This document shows, piece by piece, positions 1-8,340 of a stretch of 64,000 bases of DNA (its first letter is position 1; each line of letters starts with the position of its first letter). The notes under the pieces were generated by a model. The model saw only the letters and a list, made by a program, of their open reading frames with translations. It was not told the origin of the DNA and searched no databases. Origin of the DNA: Actinokineospora alba (lineage in GTDB: Bacteria; Actinomycetota; Actinomycetes; Mycobacteriales; Pseudonocardiaceae). The stretch lies in NCBI RefSeq assembly GCF_004362515.1, contig NZ_SNXU01000001.1, forward strand, positions 4,898,001 through 4,962,000, given 5' to 3'. A program made the position numbers and the translations under genes.

Positions 1-391
1 CCGGGCCATCGCGGTCGAGCCGGAAACGGACCGGGCAGCGCGGATCACCCGCAACGCGGCCAGGCTCGGTGTCCCCGCGCTGCGGGTCGTGTCCGGCTTC
101 GCGCCGGACGCGCTGGCCGACCTGCCTGAGCCGGACGCGGTGTTCGTCGGCGGCGGGGTGACGGTCGAAGGCGTGATCGCGGCGGGCTGGGCGGCGCTGC
201 GGCCGGGCGGGCGGCTGGTGGTCAACGCCGTGACGTTGGAGTCCGAGGCGCTCGTCACCCGGTGGCGGGCCGATCTCGGCGGTGAGCTGATCCGGCTGGC
301 GGTCAGCCGGGCCGCGCCGCTGGGCGGGTTCACCGCCTGGCGGCCGATGTTGCCGGTCACGCAGTGGACCGTGCAGAAGGAGGACACATGA
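1..391 (+). CDS. cobL: CobL/CbiT C-terminal part (precorrin-6B methyltransferase), truncated by window edge
   Basis: The window opens inside this gene; the frame is open from base 2 to a TGA at 389-391, about 129 codons. What is visible is the second half of a Rossmann-type SAM methyltransferase: an AVEPE strand end, then VFVGGGVT and LRPGGRLVVNAVTLES, the arrangement of the CbiT-type decarboxylating C15 methyltransferase that converts precorrin-6B towards precorrin-8 in cobalamin synthesis. In actinobacteria this is usually the C-terminal domain of CobL, behind a CbiE-type C5 methyltransferase; that half lies outside the window, so a stand-alone CbiT is not excluded. The stop overlaps the cobM start by four bases (ATGA), which implies translational coupling. 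The next three genes belong to the same pathway, which supports the call. Confidence 0.85.
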   Translation, partial: RAIAVEPETDRAARITRNAARLGVPALRVVSGFAPDALADLPEPDAVFVGGGVTVEGVIAAGWAALRPGGRLVVNAVTLESEALVTRWRADLGGELIRLAVSRAAPLGGFTAWRPMLPVTQWTVQKEDT

Positions 392-1131
392 CCGTGCACT
401 TCATCGGGGCCGGCCCGGGTGCGGCGGACCTGATCACCGTGCGCGGGCAGCGGATCATCGCCGAGTCGCCGGTCTGCCTGTACGCGGGCGCGCTGGTGCC
501 TGAGGAGTTGCTGGCCCTGTGCCCGCCGGGAGCGCGCAAGGTCGACACGGCGAACCTGACCCTCGACGAGATCATCGGCGAGCTCACCGCCGCACACGCG
601 CAGGGCCACGACGTCGCCCGGCTGCACTCCGGCGACCCGTCGGTGTTCAGCGCGATGGCCGAACAGGTCCGCAGGCTCGACGCGGCCGGAATCCCGTATG
701 ACATCACCCCCGGCGTGCCCGCCTTCGCCGCGGCGGCCGCTTCCCTGCGCACCGAACTGACCGTCCCGGGCGTCGGCCAGACCGTCGTGTTGACCCGCAC
801 CTCGGCCCGCGCCACCCCGATGCCCGACGGCGAGGACCTCGACACCCTCGGCCGCAGCCGGGCGACGATGGTGCTGCACCTTGCCGTGCAACGGATCGAC
901 GAGGTCGTGGCGGAGCTGCTGCCGAACTACGGTCCACTGTGTCCGGTCGCGGTGGTGGCCTACGCGTCGCGTGAGGACGAGGTGATCCTGCGCGGAACGC
1001 TGTCGGACATCGCCGATCGCGTCCGGGAAGCGGGGATCAAGCGGACTGCGGTGATCATCGTCGGCCGGGTCCTGGCGCCGGAAGGTTTCTGCGACAGCCA
1101 CCTGTACTCGGCCGCCCGCGAGCGTTCGTGA
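388..1131 (+). CDS. cobM: Precorrin-4 C11-methyltransferase CobM
   Basis: SAM-dependent methyltransferase of the tetrapyrrole methylase family, 247 residues, which methylates C11 of precorrin-4 to give precorrin-5. It begins TVHFIGAGPGAADLITVRG, the glycine-rich N-terminal loop of the family, and has LHSGDPSVFSAM near residue 83 and DITPGVPAFAAAAA near residue 106, which match the CobM/CbiF pattern. I chose the ATG that overlaps the upstream stop (ATGA) and has an AAGGAGG-type ribosome site at about 378-384; an in-frame GTG 24 bases earlier would lie inside the upstream gene. It ends 30 bases before the stop of the convergent cbiD gene. No terminator is obvious in that short gap. Confidence 0.93.
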   Translation: MTVHFIGAGPGAADLITVRGQRIIAESPVCLYAGALVPEELLALCPPGARKVDTANLTLDEIIGELTAAHAQGHDVARLHSGDPSVFSAMAEQVRRLDAAGIPYDITPGVPAFAAAAASLRTELTVPGVGQTVVLTRTSARATPMPDGEDLDTLGRSRATMVLHLAVQRIDEVVAELLPNYGPLCPVAVVAYASREDEVILRGTLSDIADRVREAGIKRTAVIIVGRVLAPEGFCDSHLYSAARERS

Positions 1132-1160
1132 GCGCGGCCCACGGTGGCTGCGCGCGGGTG

Positions 1161-2252
1161 TCAGTGAGTGCGGCCGACGATCGTGCCCGCCCGGTCGATC
1201 GCCACCACGTCCACCGCCACCTCGGCACCCCGCAGGACTTCCAGGGCGGTGCGTTTGGCGCCCTCGGCGACGGCGTCACCCAGCGGGATTCCCTTGGCCT
1301 GCGACAAAGTAAGGGCTTCCAAGGCCGTGTTGGCGCCGAGGATGCGTTCGGCCAGTTCGCTGTCCCCGCCCGCCTCCACCGCCGTGCGTGCCAGGGCGGC
1401 GAGGTTGACCTGGGAGCGGGCGGAGTGCAGGTCGAGGTGGCCGTCCGCGAGCTTCGACAGCTTCGCGAAACCGCCCGCGATGGTCAGCTTGGGCACCGGA
1501 TGGCGGCGCAGGTACTTGAGCACCGCGCCGGCGAAGTCGCCCATGTCGAGCAAGGCGTCCTCGGGCAGGCCGTAGAGATCCATGACCGTGCGCTCCGACG
1601 TCGAACCGGTGCACCCGGCCACATGTTGGTACCCGGCCGCGCGGGCGACGTCGATGCCGCGGCGGATGCTGTCGATCCACGCCGAGCAGGAGTACGGGAC
1701 GACGACGCCCGTGGTACCCAGAATGGAAAGCCCGCCAAGGATTCCCAGCCGCGGGTTCCACGTCTTGCGGGCCAGTTCCTCGCCGCGGTCGACCGAGATC
1801 TCGACCACCACGTCACCGGTCCCGCCGTGCAGTGCCGCCACCACAGCGACGTGGTCGCGCATGAGCGTGCGGGGCACCGGGTTGATAGCCGGTTCGCCGA
1901 CGGCCAGCGGCAGCCCGGCTTTCGTGACCGTCCCAACGCCCGGCCCCGCGACGAACGTCACGCCACTCCCCGGCGGCCCGTGCCGCACGGTCGAGCGGAT
2001 CAGCGCGCCGTGGGTGACGTCCGGGTCATCGCCCGCGTCCTTGACCACCCCAGCCATGGCGCTGCCCGGATCGAGGTCCTCCACGGCGAGGGCGAAGGCA
2101 GGCGTCTGTCCTTTGGGGAGGGTGATGGTGACCGGGTCGGGGAACTCGCCGGTCAGCAGCGCGGTATAGGCGGCAGTCGTCGCCGCCGTGGCGCACGCGC
2201 CCGTCGTCCAGCCGTAGCGCAGCCCTTCCGGCGTGCGCCGTTCCTCGGTCAT
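1161..2252 (-). CDS. cbiD: Cobalt-precorrin-5B C1-methyltransferase CbiD
   Basis: A 363-residue CbiD-family protein, full length for the family. The N-terminus carries LRYGWTTGACATAATTAA, the signature stretch of CbiD, and the middle contains GTTGVVVPYS and VAGCTGSTSE. CbiD methylates C1 of the ring with loss of the acetyl fragment and is best known from the anaerobic cobalamin route; here it sits beside cobG, cobN, cobK and cobM, which belong to the oxygen-dependent route, so it probably stands in for CobF. The gene reads against cobM and cobK. It starts 48 bases from the divergently placed cobK, and the short shared interval should contain both promoters or ribosome sites. Confidence 0.9.
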   Translation of the reverse strand: MTEERRTPEGLRYGWTTGACATAATTAAYTALLTGEFPDPVTITLPKGQTPAFALAVEDLDPGSAMAGVVKDAGDDPDVTHGALIRSTVRHGPPGSGVTFVAGPGVGTVTKAGLPLAVGEPAINPVPRTLMRDHVAVVAALHGGTGDVVVEISVDRGEELARKTWNPRLGILGGLSILGTTGVVVPYSCSAWIDSIRRGIDVARAAGYQHVAGCTGSTSERTVMDLYGLPEDALLDMGDFAGAVLKYLRRHPVPKLTIAGGFAKLSKLADGHLDLHSARSQVNLAALARTAVEAGGDSELAERILGANTALEALTLSQAKGIPLGDAVAEGAKRTALEVLRGAEVAVDVVAIDRAGTIVGRTH

Positions 2253-2299
2253 GCCACCAGGGTGCCTGGTCGGCTCGGCCCGATGTCACCGGGGGTGGC

Positions 2300-3049
2300 G
2301 TGGTGAAGGTGTTGATCCTGGGCGGCACGGGGGAGGCCCGGGCTCTGGCCGCCGCACTGGTGGAGCGCCCGGACACCGAGGTCGTGTCGTCGCTGGCGGG
2401 TCGGGTCCGCGACCCGAAGCTGCCGGTCGGCGACGTGCGGGTGGGCGGTTTCGGTGGGCCGGAGGGTCTCGCGGACTGGCTGGCGGCCGAGCGAATCGAC
2501 GCCGTGGTCGACGCCACGCACCCCTTCGCCCAGCGCATCAGTGCCTCCGCCGCGCAAGCCGCGACTCGCTCCGGTGTTCCGCTGCTCATGCTGCGCCGTC
2601 CCGGCTGGTCCGCCCGCCCCGGCGACGACTGGCACTGGGTCGACGACCTCCCCGCCGCCGCGCGCCTGCTCCCGACCGTGGGGGAGCGGGTGTTCCTCAC
2701 CACCGGCCGCCAGGGCCTCGCCGAGTTCGCCGACTGCCCGGGCTGGTTCCTGGTCCGCTGCGTGGACGCGCCGGAACCGCCCACACCGGCGCAGATGCGC
2801 CTGCTGCTCGACCGCGGCCCCTACACGGTCGATGGCGAACGGGCCCTGATGACCGAACACCGGATCGACGTCCTCGTCACCAAGGACAGCGGCGGCTCCC
2901 TCACCGTCGCCAAGCTCGACGCCGCCCGCGACCTCGGCCTCCCCGTCGTGATCGTGCGCCGACCACCTACCCCCGACGTCGAGAAGGTCGCGACGGTCGA
3001 CGCCGCCGTGGCGTGGCTGGACCGCTCAGGTCGTGGACTGGATCAGTAA
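2300..3049 (+). CDS. cobK: Precorrin-6A reductase CobK
   Basis: NAD(P)H-dependent reductase converting precorrin-6A to dihydro-precorrin-6 (precorrin-6B). It opens VKVLILGGTGEARALAAAL, the dinucleotide-binding loop typical of CobK/CbiJ, followed by DVRVGGFGGPEGLADWL and VVDATHPFAQRISASA, both diagnostic of the family; 249 residues is normal. Two adjacent GTG codons (2300 and 2303) are possible starts and cannot be separated by sequence alone. The last 24 bases overlap the 3' end of the convergent TetR gene, so the two transcripts share antisense ends. It lies divergent from cbiD with 47 bases between them. Confidence 0.9.
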   Translation: MVKVLILGGTGEARALAAALVERPDTEVVSSLAGRVRDPKLPVGDVRVGGFGGPEGLADWLAAERIDAVVDATHPFAQRISASAAQAATRSGVPLLMLRRPGWSARPGDDWHWVDDLPAAARLLPTVGERVFLTTGRQGLAEFADCPGWFLVRCVDAPEPPTPAQMRLLLDRGPYTVDGERALMTEHRIDVLVTKDSGGSLTVAKLDAARDLGLPVVIVRRPPTPDVEKVATVDAAVAWLDRSGRGLDQ

Positions 3050-3760
3050 CTCGATCCCGTCGAGCGTGCGGGCCAGCCCGAACTCGAACCCGTCGGTGTC
3101 GAACGCGCCCGCCGCGGCGACCTTGGTCATCGCCGGGAACTTCGCCGCGGTGACGTAGGCGTTGAGCACCGGCTCGCGCTCGGCCCACCACTCCACCTCG
3201 GTCAGCCCGCTGCGGGCCGACGCCTTCTGCGCGTCGACGGAGATGAACGCCAGTCCGCGCACATAGCTGTCCAGCAGCAGGTACACCCCGAGCATGTCGT
3301 TCGGCCCGAGCCCCGCCGACTCGGCCACCGCGAGCAGCGCGTCCATCCGAGCCGTCTCGTTGGGCCCCGGCAACTCGTGCGCGAGCGGCGCCATCAGCAG
3401 CCACGGATGACGGTGGTAGGCCGCCCACAGTTCCCGCGCGTACCCCTCCAACGCCGGGCGCCACCCCGCTGCGGGATCGGGCACCGGCAGCTCACCCGAC
3501 ACCTGGTCCCGCATCGCGGCGACGAGGTCGGCCTTGCCGGGGACATAGGTGTAAAGGGACATGGTCCCGACGCCGAGCTTCTCCGCGACCCGGCGCATCG
3601 ACAGGTCGGCCAGCCCGTCGCGGTCGGCCAACTCGATGCCCGCGGCCACCACCGCGTCCACCGTCAGGTCGGGTCTGCGCCCCCGGCCGGTGTCCCCGGG
3701 CGCGCGCCAGAGCAGCGCCATCGTCCTCGCGGGTTCTCTGCGCTCAACTTTGTCCGCCAC
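3026..3760 (-). CDS. TetR-family repressor, probable regulator of the adjacent VOC gene
   Basis: A 244-residue TetR-type repressor. The DNA-binding domain is displaced about 25 residues from the N-terminus: LTVDAVVAAGIELADRDG then the helix-turn-helix around LSMRRVAEKLGVGTMSLYTYV (residues roughly 55-75). The remaining alpha-helical part should bind a small ligand, which cannot be named. It is divergent from a small VOC protein gene, and the 80-base interval contains inverted TGTACG-type repeats that look like its operator, so local autoregulation and control of the VOC gene is the natural reading. The gene end overlaps cobK by 24 bases on the opposite strand. The TetR fold is secure; the target assignment is inferred from arrangement. 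Confidence 0.85.
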   Translation of the reverse strand: MADKVERREPARTMALLWRAPGDTGRGRRPDLTVDAVVAAGIELADRDGLADLSMRRVAEKLGVGTMSLYTYVPGKADLVAAMRDQVSGELPVPDPAAGWRPALEGYARELWAAYHRHPWLLMAPLAHELPGPNETARMDALLAVAESAGLGPNDMLGVYLLLDSYVRGLAFISVDAQKASARSGLTEVEWWAEREPVLNAYVTAAKFPAMTKVAAAGAFDTDGFEFGLARTLDGIELLIQSTT

Positions 3761-3783
3761 GCGTGTAACGCCTTCCGTATGCT

Positions 3784-3814
3784 GTACGATACGGTGTACG
3801 AAAGCAGATCGTAC
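3784..3814. promoter_or_regulatory. Probable TetR operator between divergent genes
   Basis: GTACGAT (3784-3790) and its exact reverse complement ATCGTAC (3808-3814) flank a further copy of TGTACG at 3795-3800. The half-site TGTAC appears four times between 3783 and 3821. The cluster sits between the TetR start (3760) and the VOC start (3841), the usual place for a self-regulating TetR operator. Binding is inferred; no other copy was noticed in the window. Confidence 0.5.
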
Positions 3815-3840
3815 GCTGTACCGCCAGTCTAGGAGAGCGC

Positions 3841-4215
3841 ATGCGAATCAACCGTTTCACCGTGGCCGTCACCGTCGACGACGTGGTCGCGGGGGCGGAG
3901 TTCTACGTCCGGCACTTTGGGTTCCGGACAATCGTGGCCGAGGACTTCCTCGCGAAGCTCCTGCACGACGACCCGGCCTACGAGCTGTGCCTGATCAAGA
4001 CCGGCACCTTCGGCGAGGGCCCGCACGCCGCGGGCGTGGTCCTGGCGCTGGAGGTCGAGGACATCGAGGCCGAGGTCGCCCGGCTCGAAGCCGAGGGCGT
4101 GTCGATCACCGTCCCGATCCAGGACGAGGAGTGGGGCGAGCGGCTGTGCCAGGTCACCGACCCCAACGGGCTCACCGTGCAGCTCGTGCAATGGGTGGGC
4201 GAACGCCCGGCGTAG
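3841..4215 (+). CDS. VOC (glyoxalase/bleomycin-resistance-like) protein
   Basis: A 124-residue single-module protein of the vicinal oxygen chelate fold. It starts INRFTVAVTVDDVVAGAEFY and ends with VTDPNGLTVQLVQWV, the paired beta-alpha-beta-beta-beta elements of the family; the DPNG turn and following strand are characteristic. VOC proteins can be dioxygenases, isomerases, or antibiotic-sequestering proteins; nothing here identifies the substrate. The ATG has a good AGGAG at 3831-3835. Divergence from a TetR repressor with operator-like repeats between them suggests inducible expression in response to a small molecule, with a detoxification role as the plausible but unproven function. Confidence 0.82.
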   Translation: MRINRFTVAVTVDDVVAGAEFYVRHFGFRTIVAEDFLAKLLHDDPAYELCLIKTGTFGEGPHAAGVVLALEVEDIEAEVARLEAEGVSITVPIQDEEWGERLCQVTDPNGLTVQLVQWVGERPA

Positions 4216-4253
4216 TGCGCGACCAACCACCGACGAAGGGACAATCACGACTT

Positions 4254-7025
4254 ATGGGGATGATCGCGGCCGACGCCGCAACCCGCCTCGCCCGGTGCGC
4301 GGCGGTGTTCGAGCCGGGCGAGCCCGCGCGGACCGGGTCCGTGGCCTTCCACGGCGACCTGCCCGACGGGGTCGGCGCGTCCGGCGAACTGGAGATCGCC
4401 GAGCCACACGGCGAGACGGTGACGGTGCCCGTCGTGCGGCTTTCCGTCGCCGACGCCGTGCCGGTGCTCACCCGCGCCCGGCGCGGATCCGACGCCCACC
4501 CGGCTGCCGCGTTCTGGGGCGCGGCCGTCCTGGTGGGCCTGCAGCTGGTGGCGCGCGGGCGGATCATGCCCGGCGTCACCGAGAACGGCTTCGACGCCTG
4601 GCGGGCGGGCCCGCTCGACCCCGCCGACGCCGAGCGCCTCCGCGAACTGGCCGCCGCCATGCCCGCGGCGGCCCGGGCGATCCCCGTACCTGGGCGCACC
4701 CCGCTGGAACTGCCCGACGCGCACACCCTGGTCCGTGGGTTCGTCGACGCGGTGGCCGATGGCATGCCGCGCACCGCCGCGGCGCCGCTGGTGGCGGGCG
4801 GCCCGCTGTTCGCCGCCCGGACGCCGACCAAGGCGCCCAAGCTGAGGGCGTGGTCCGACGAGCTGTCGGCAGGCCTCGACGCGGGTGTCCGGGTGTCGCT
4901 GCGGCTGGAAGTGCCCGGCGACGACTACACCTCAGGCGCCTTCCACGCAGTCGTCCAAGTCCACTCGCTCGCCGACCCGGCCGTCGTGGTGGACGTGGCG
5001 AAACTGTGGTCGGACGGCGGACTCGGCCCCTCGGCCCGCATCGAGGTCACCCTCGCGCTGCGCCGCGCGGCGCGGGTGTGGCCGCCGCTGGAACCGTTGC
5101 TGTCCCGGGGCGTCCCCGACCGGCTCACCCTCGACGACGCCGACGTCACCGACCTGTTCCTCCAGGCCCCGCGCCTGGCCGCGGCCGGGATCGATGTGCA
5201 CTGGCCCAAGGAACTGCTGACGTCGATCTCGGCGAAGGCGGTCATCGGCCAGACCGACCAGCCGCCGTCGAACCTGCGCTCCCTGCTCGGCGGCGACGGT
5301 GTGCTGTCGTTCGACTGGCAGCTCGCCCTCGGCGACCAGCCGCTGACCAAGACCGAACTCGACCAGCTCGCCGAGACGCACCGCCCGGTGGTGCGGCTGC
5401 GCGACCAGTGGGTCCTGGTCGACCCGGAGATCGCCCGCAAGGCGCGTGATCGCGAGCTGAAGCCGGTCAGCGCGGTGGAGGCTCTCGGTGTCGCGCTCGC
5501 GGGCACCGCTGAGATCGACGGCGAACGGGTCGAGGTCGTCAGCAGCAAGTGGCTCGACGACCTGCGGGCGCGCATCGCCGATCCCGACAGCGGCGCCGAC
5601 GCCGTGGCCCAGCCCGCCGCGCTCACCGCGACGCTGCGCGATTACCAGCTGCGCGGCCTGCGGTGGCTGGCCCGGATGACCTCGCTCGGCCTTGGCGGCT
5701 GTCTCGCCGATGACATGGGGCTGGGCAAGACGATCACGCTGATCGCCCTGCACCTGCACCGGCAGTCCGAAAAGGACACGCAGGGGCCGACGCTGGTCGT
5801 GTGCCCGGCATCGCTGCTGGGCAACTGGGAGCGTGAGATCACCAGGTTCGCGCCGGGGACGCCGGTCCGCCGCTACCACGGCAATGCCCGCACTCTGGCC
5901 GACGACGGATTCGTCCTGACCACCTACGGCACCATGCGGATGGACGCCGAACAGTTGGGCGCGCACCGCTGGGGCCTGCTGGTCGCCGACGAAGCCCAGC
6001 ACGTGAAGAACCCGTCGTCCAGCACGGCCAAGGCATTGCGGACGATCCCCGCCAACGCGCGGGTCGCGTTGACCGGCACGCCCGTGGAGAACAACCTGTC
6101 CGAGCTGTGGGCGGTCCTCGACTGGACCACACCCGGGCTGCTCGGCACCCTCGGCGCGTTCCGCGCCCGCTGGGCCAAGCCGATCGAAGCCGACCGCGAC
6201 GAGGAACTCGCGCGGCGGCTGTCCCGCCTGGTGCGGCCGTTCCTGTTGCGGCGGCGCAAGTCCGACCCGGGCATCGCACCCGAGTTGCCGCCCAAGACTG
6301 AGACCGACCAACCGGTGTCGCTCAGCCACGAACAGGCCGCGCTCTACACCGCCGTGGTGCGCGAGACGATGGAGAGCATCCGGCAAGCCGACGGGATGGC
6401 CCGGCGCGGGCTGGTGATGAAGCTGATCACCGGGCTCAAGCAGGTCTGCAACCATCCCGCGCAGTACCTCAAGGAACCGTCGGCGAAGTTGACCGGCCGG
6501 TCCGGCAAGCTCGAGCTGCTCGACGAACTGTTCGACACCATCCTCGCCGAGGACGGCTCGGTCCTGGTCTTCACCCAGTACGTGACCATGGCCCGGCTGA
6601 TCGAGCGGCACCTGCGCGAACGCGGCATCGGCGCCGCGCTGCTGCACGGCGGCACCCCGATCCCGCGCCGTGAACAACTGGTCGCCGAGTTCACCGAGGG
6701 CAGGTTCCCGGTGTTCCTGCTGTCGCTGAAGGCGGCGGGCACCGGACTCAACCTGACCCGCGCCGACCACGTCGTGCACTACGACCGCTGGTGGAACCCG
6801 GCGGTCGAGGACCAGGCGACGGACCGGGCATACCGGATCGGGCAGACCCGGCCGGTGCAGGTGCACCGGCTCATCGCCGAGGGAACACTGGAGGACCGCA
6901 TCGCCGAAATGCTCGGCACCAAGCGAGACCTGGCCGACTCGATCCTCGCCTCCGGCGAGTCCGCGCTGACCGAGCTGTCCGATGTGGACCTGGCGGCGCT
7001 GGTGGAACTGCGGGGTGGCCAGTGA
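4254..7025 (+). CDS. SNF2-family DEAD/H helicase-like ATPase
   Basis: A 923-residue SNF2/HepA-type protein. The N-terminal 450 residues form the family's accessory region. The ATPase follows: DDMGLGKTITLIALHL (Walker A, about residue 485), LLVADEAQHVKN (DEAQ box, about 578), VALTGTPVENNLSELW (motif III), then the second RecA lobe with LKAAGTGLNLTRADHVVH and DQATDRAYRIGQTRPV (motifs V and VI, about 825-865). These proteins translocate on double-stranded DNA and remodel protein-DNA complexes; the exact substrate is unknown. I placed the start at ATG 4254, after the VOC stop, because upstream codons belong to other frames. Its stop overlaps the next gene's GTG by four bases, so the two are probably made together. 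Confidence 0.93.
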   Translation: MGMIAADAATRLARCAAVFEPGEPARTGSVAFHGDLPDGVGASGELEIAEPHGETVTVPVVRLSVADAVPVLTRARRGSDAHPAAAFWGAAVLVGLQLVARGRIMPGVTENGFDAWRAGPLDPADAERLRELAAAMPAAARAIPVPGRTPLELPDAHTLVRGFVDAVADGMPRTAAAPLVAGGPLFAARTPTKAPKLRAWSDELSAGLDAGVRVSLRLEVPGDDYTSGAFHAVVQVHSLADPAVVVDVAKLWSDGGLGPSARIEVTLALRRAARVWPPLEPLLSRGVPDRLTLDDADVTDLFLQAPRLAAAGIDVHWPKELLTSISAKAVIGQTDQPPSNLRSLLGGDGVLSFDWQLALGDQPLTKTELDQLAETHRPVVRLRDQWVLVDPEIARKARDRELKPVSAVEALGVALAGTAEIDGERVEVVSSKWLDDLRARIADPDSGADAVAQPAALTATLRDYQLRGLRWLARMTSLGLGGCLADDMGLGKTITLIALHLHRQSEKDTQGPTLVVCPASLLGNWEREITRFAPGTPVRRYHGNARTLADDGFVLTTYGTMRMDAEQLGAHRWGLLVADEAQHVKNPSSSTAKALRTIPANARVALTGTPVENNLSELWAVLDWTTPGLLGTLGAFRARWAKPIEADRDEELARRLSRLVRPFLLRRRKSDPGIAPELPPKTETDQPVSLSHEQAALYTAVVRETMESIRQADGMARRGLVMKLITGLKQVCNHPAQYLKEPSAKLTGRSGKLELLDELFDTILAEDGSVLVFTQYVTMARLIERHLRERGIGAALLHGGTPIPRREQLVAEFTEGRFPVFLLSLKAAGTGLNLTRADHVVHYDRWWNPAVEDQATDRAYRIGQTRPVQVHRLIAEGTLEDRIAEMLGTKRDLADSILASGESALTELSDVDLAALVELRGGQ

Positions 7026-8155
7026 TAGCCCGCGGCTTTCCCGCCTTCCCGCCCGCCAAGCGGCGTCCGGGCCACTTCGCGCGCACCTGGTGGGGGCGGG
7101 CGTGGATCAAGGCCATGGAGGACTCGGCGCTCGACGAGCAGCAGCTGCGGCAGGGGCGCAAGTACGCGTACACGGGGTACGTCGGGTCGATCACGGTGAG
7201 CCCTGGTCGGCTGGCGGCGACTGTGCGCGACTATGAGGACGACACGTCGTATCAGACCGTGATGCGGCTGGAACCGTTGTCTGATGCGGAATGGCGGCGC
7301 TTTCTTGATCAGATCGCGGTGAAGGCTGGGCATATCGCTGCTCTGCTTGATCGGGACATGCCTGCCGAACTGGTGGACGCTGCCGGCGATGCGGGGGTGC
7401 GGTTGCTGCCGGATATCGGTGACCTTGATCCGGAGTGTTCGTGTCCCGGCTGGGAGATGCCGTGCCGTCATGCGGCAGCCTTGGCGTATCAGGTGTCTTG
7501 GCTGTTGGACGCAGATCCGTTTGTGCTGCTCCTGTTGCGCGGCAAGGATGAAGCGGAACTCCTGGGCGACCTGCATGGTCGCTCCGCCCCTCCCGCAACG
7601 GAACTGGCGGTGGACGTCTTCGCCCGCAGGCAGCAGGCGTTGCCGGAACCGCCACCGATTCCCGACGGCAAGCCGACCGTGTTGTCGGTTCCGCCTGCCG
7701 AGGGCGTTGATCCGGAAGCCCTGGAACTACTCGCCACGGACGCGGCCACCCGCGCCCGCGAGATGCTGACCGGCGACGTCCCCGACCTCGCGCGCAGACC
7801 GGACGCGATCCGCTACGCGGCAACCTATCCGGCCGCGGAAGCTCGGCTGCGGTCTGTTGAGGGGCTTGATAGGGCGGTCGCTGCTTGGCGCAATGGTGGG
7901 GAGCAGGGGTTGCGGGTGTTGGAGACTTCCTGGCAGCCGCCTGCGGCTTCCCGTGCTCGGGCGGATGATGCTTTGGCCGCTGTCGCGGAAGGTTCCGTTA
8001 TTGCGTCCCGCAACCACTGGACTGTGGGGGAGGTGCAGCTTCGGCTGGGGCGGGATGAGCGGTGGTATCCGTATCGGGATCAGGGTGGCGAGTGGTGGCC
8101 TGTGGCTCCGCCGCAGGCTGATGTCGCTGCTGCCTTGATCGCCGTGCTGGCCTGA
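7022..8155 (+). CDS. SWIM zinc-finger protein, partner of the SNF2 ATPase
   Basis: A 377-residue protein with a SWIM zinc finger, CSCPGWEMPCRHAAALAYQ (CxC...CxH, about residues 139-157), a module that binds DNA or proteins. It starts ARGFPAFPPAKRRPGHFA, a conserved opening of the SNF2-associated SWIM proteins. The GTG start overlaps the helicase stop (GTGA), so translation is coupled and a physical complex is likely. The C-terminal half has no recognised domain. Base use changes along the gene: two stretches (about 7250-7500 and 7850-8155) use many T- and G-ending codons, unlike the GC-rich start. The palindromic element at 8167 follows 11 bases after the stop. Confidence 0.88.
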   Translation: MIARGFPAFPPAKRRPGHFARTWWGRAWIKAMEDSALDEQQLRQGRKYAYTGYVGSITVSPGRLAATVRDYEDDTSYQTVMRLEPLSDAEWRRFLDQIAVKAGHIAALLDRDMPAELVDAAGDAGVRLLPDIGDLDPECSCPGWEMPCRHAAALAYQVSWLLDADPFVLLLLRGKDEAELLGDLHGRSAPPATELAVDVFARRQQALPEPPPIPDGKPTVLSVPPAEGVDPEALELLATDAATRAREMLTGDVPDLARRPDAIRYAATYPAAEARLRSVEGLDRAVAAWRNGGEQGLRVLETSWQPPAASRARADDALAAVAEGSVIASRNHWTVGEVQLRLGRDERWYPYRDQGGEWWPVAPPQADVAAALIAVLA

Positions 8156-8166
8156 TTTGGTGGGGT

Positions 8167-8314
8167 GCCTGTTTGGGTGGAGTGGTTTCTTTGGGGCCCC
8201 TACGAAGAAAGGCCCCTGTCGTGGAAGAGCGGGTGGGGAGCCTTCGGCCCCACGACCACGGCAAGTTTAGGGGCCTTTCTTCTCCCCCAAAGAAACCACT
8301 CCACCCAAACAGGC
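8167..8314. repeat. Palindromic intergenic element, copy 1
   Basis: A 148-base element with a perfect 30-base terminal inverted repeat (left arm 8167-8196, starting GCCTGTTTGGGTGGAGTGG; right arm 8285-8314), a second 13-base stem (AAGAAAGGCCCCT with AGGGGCCTTTCTT) and a small central hairpin around GCCTTCGGC. Homology to the other two copies continues about 20 bases beyond the right arm. It lies between the convergent SWIM and cobIJ genes, so a bidirectional terminator role is plausible. It has no open reading frame of its own. Confidence 0.9.
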
Positions 8315-8340
8315 CGTTGCGTTGGCCCCTTGCGTTTCGG

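Noticed and set aside
4932..6866. Long minus-strand open frame over the SNF2 helicase
   Set aside because: Antisense to a gene with all SNF2 motifs; composition is typical of the shadow frame.
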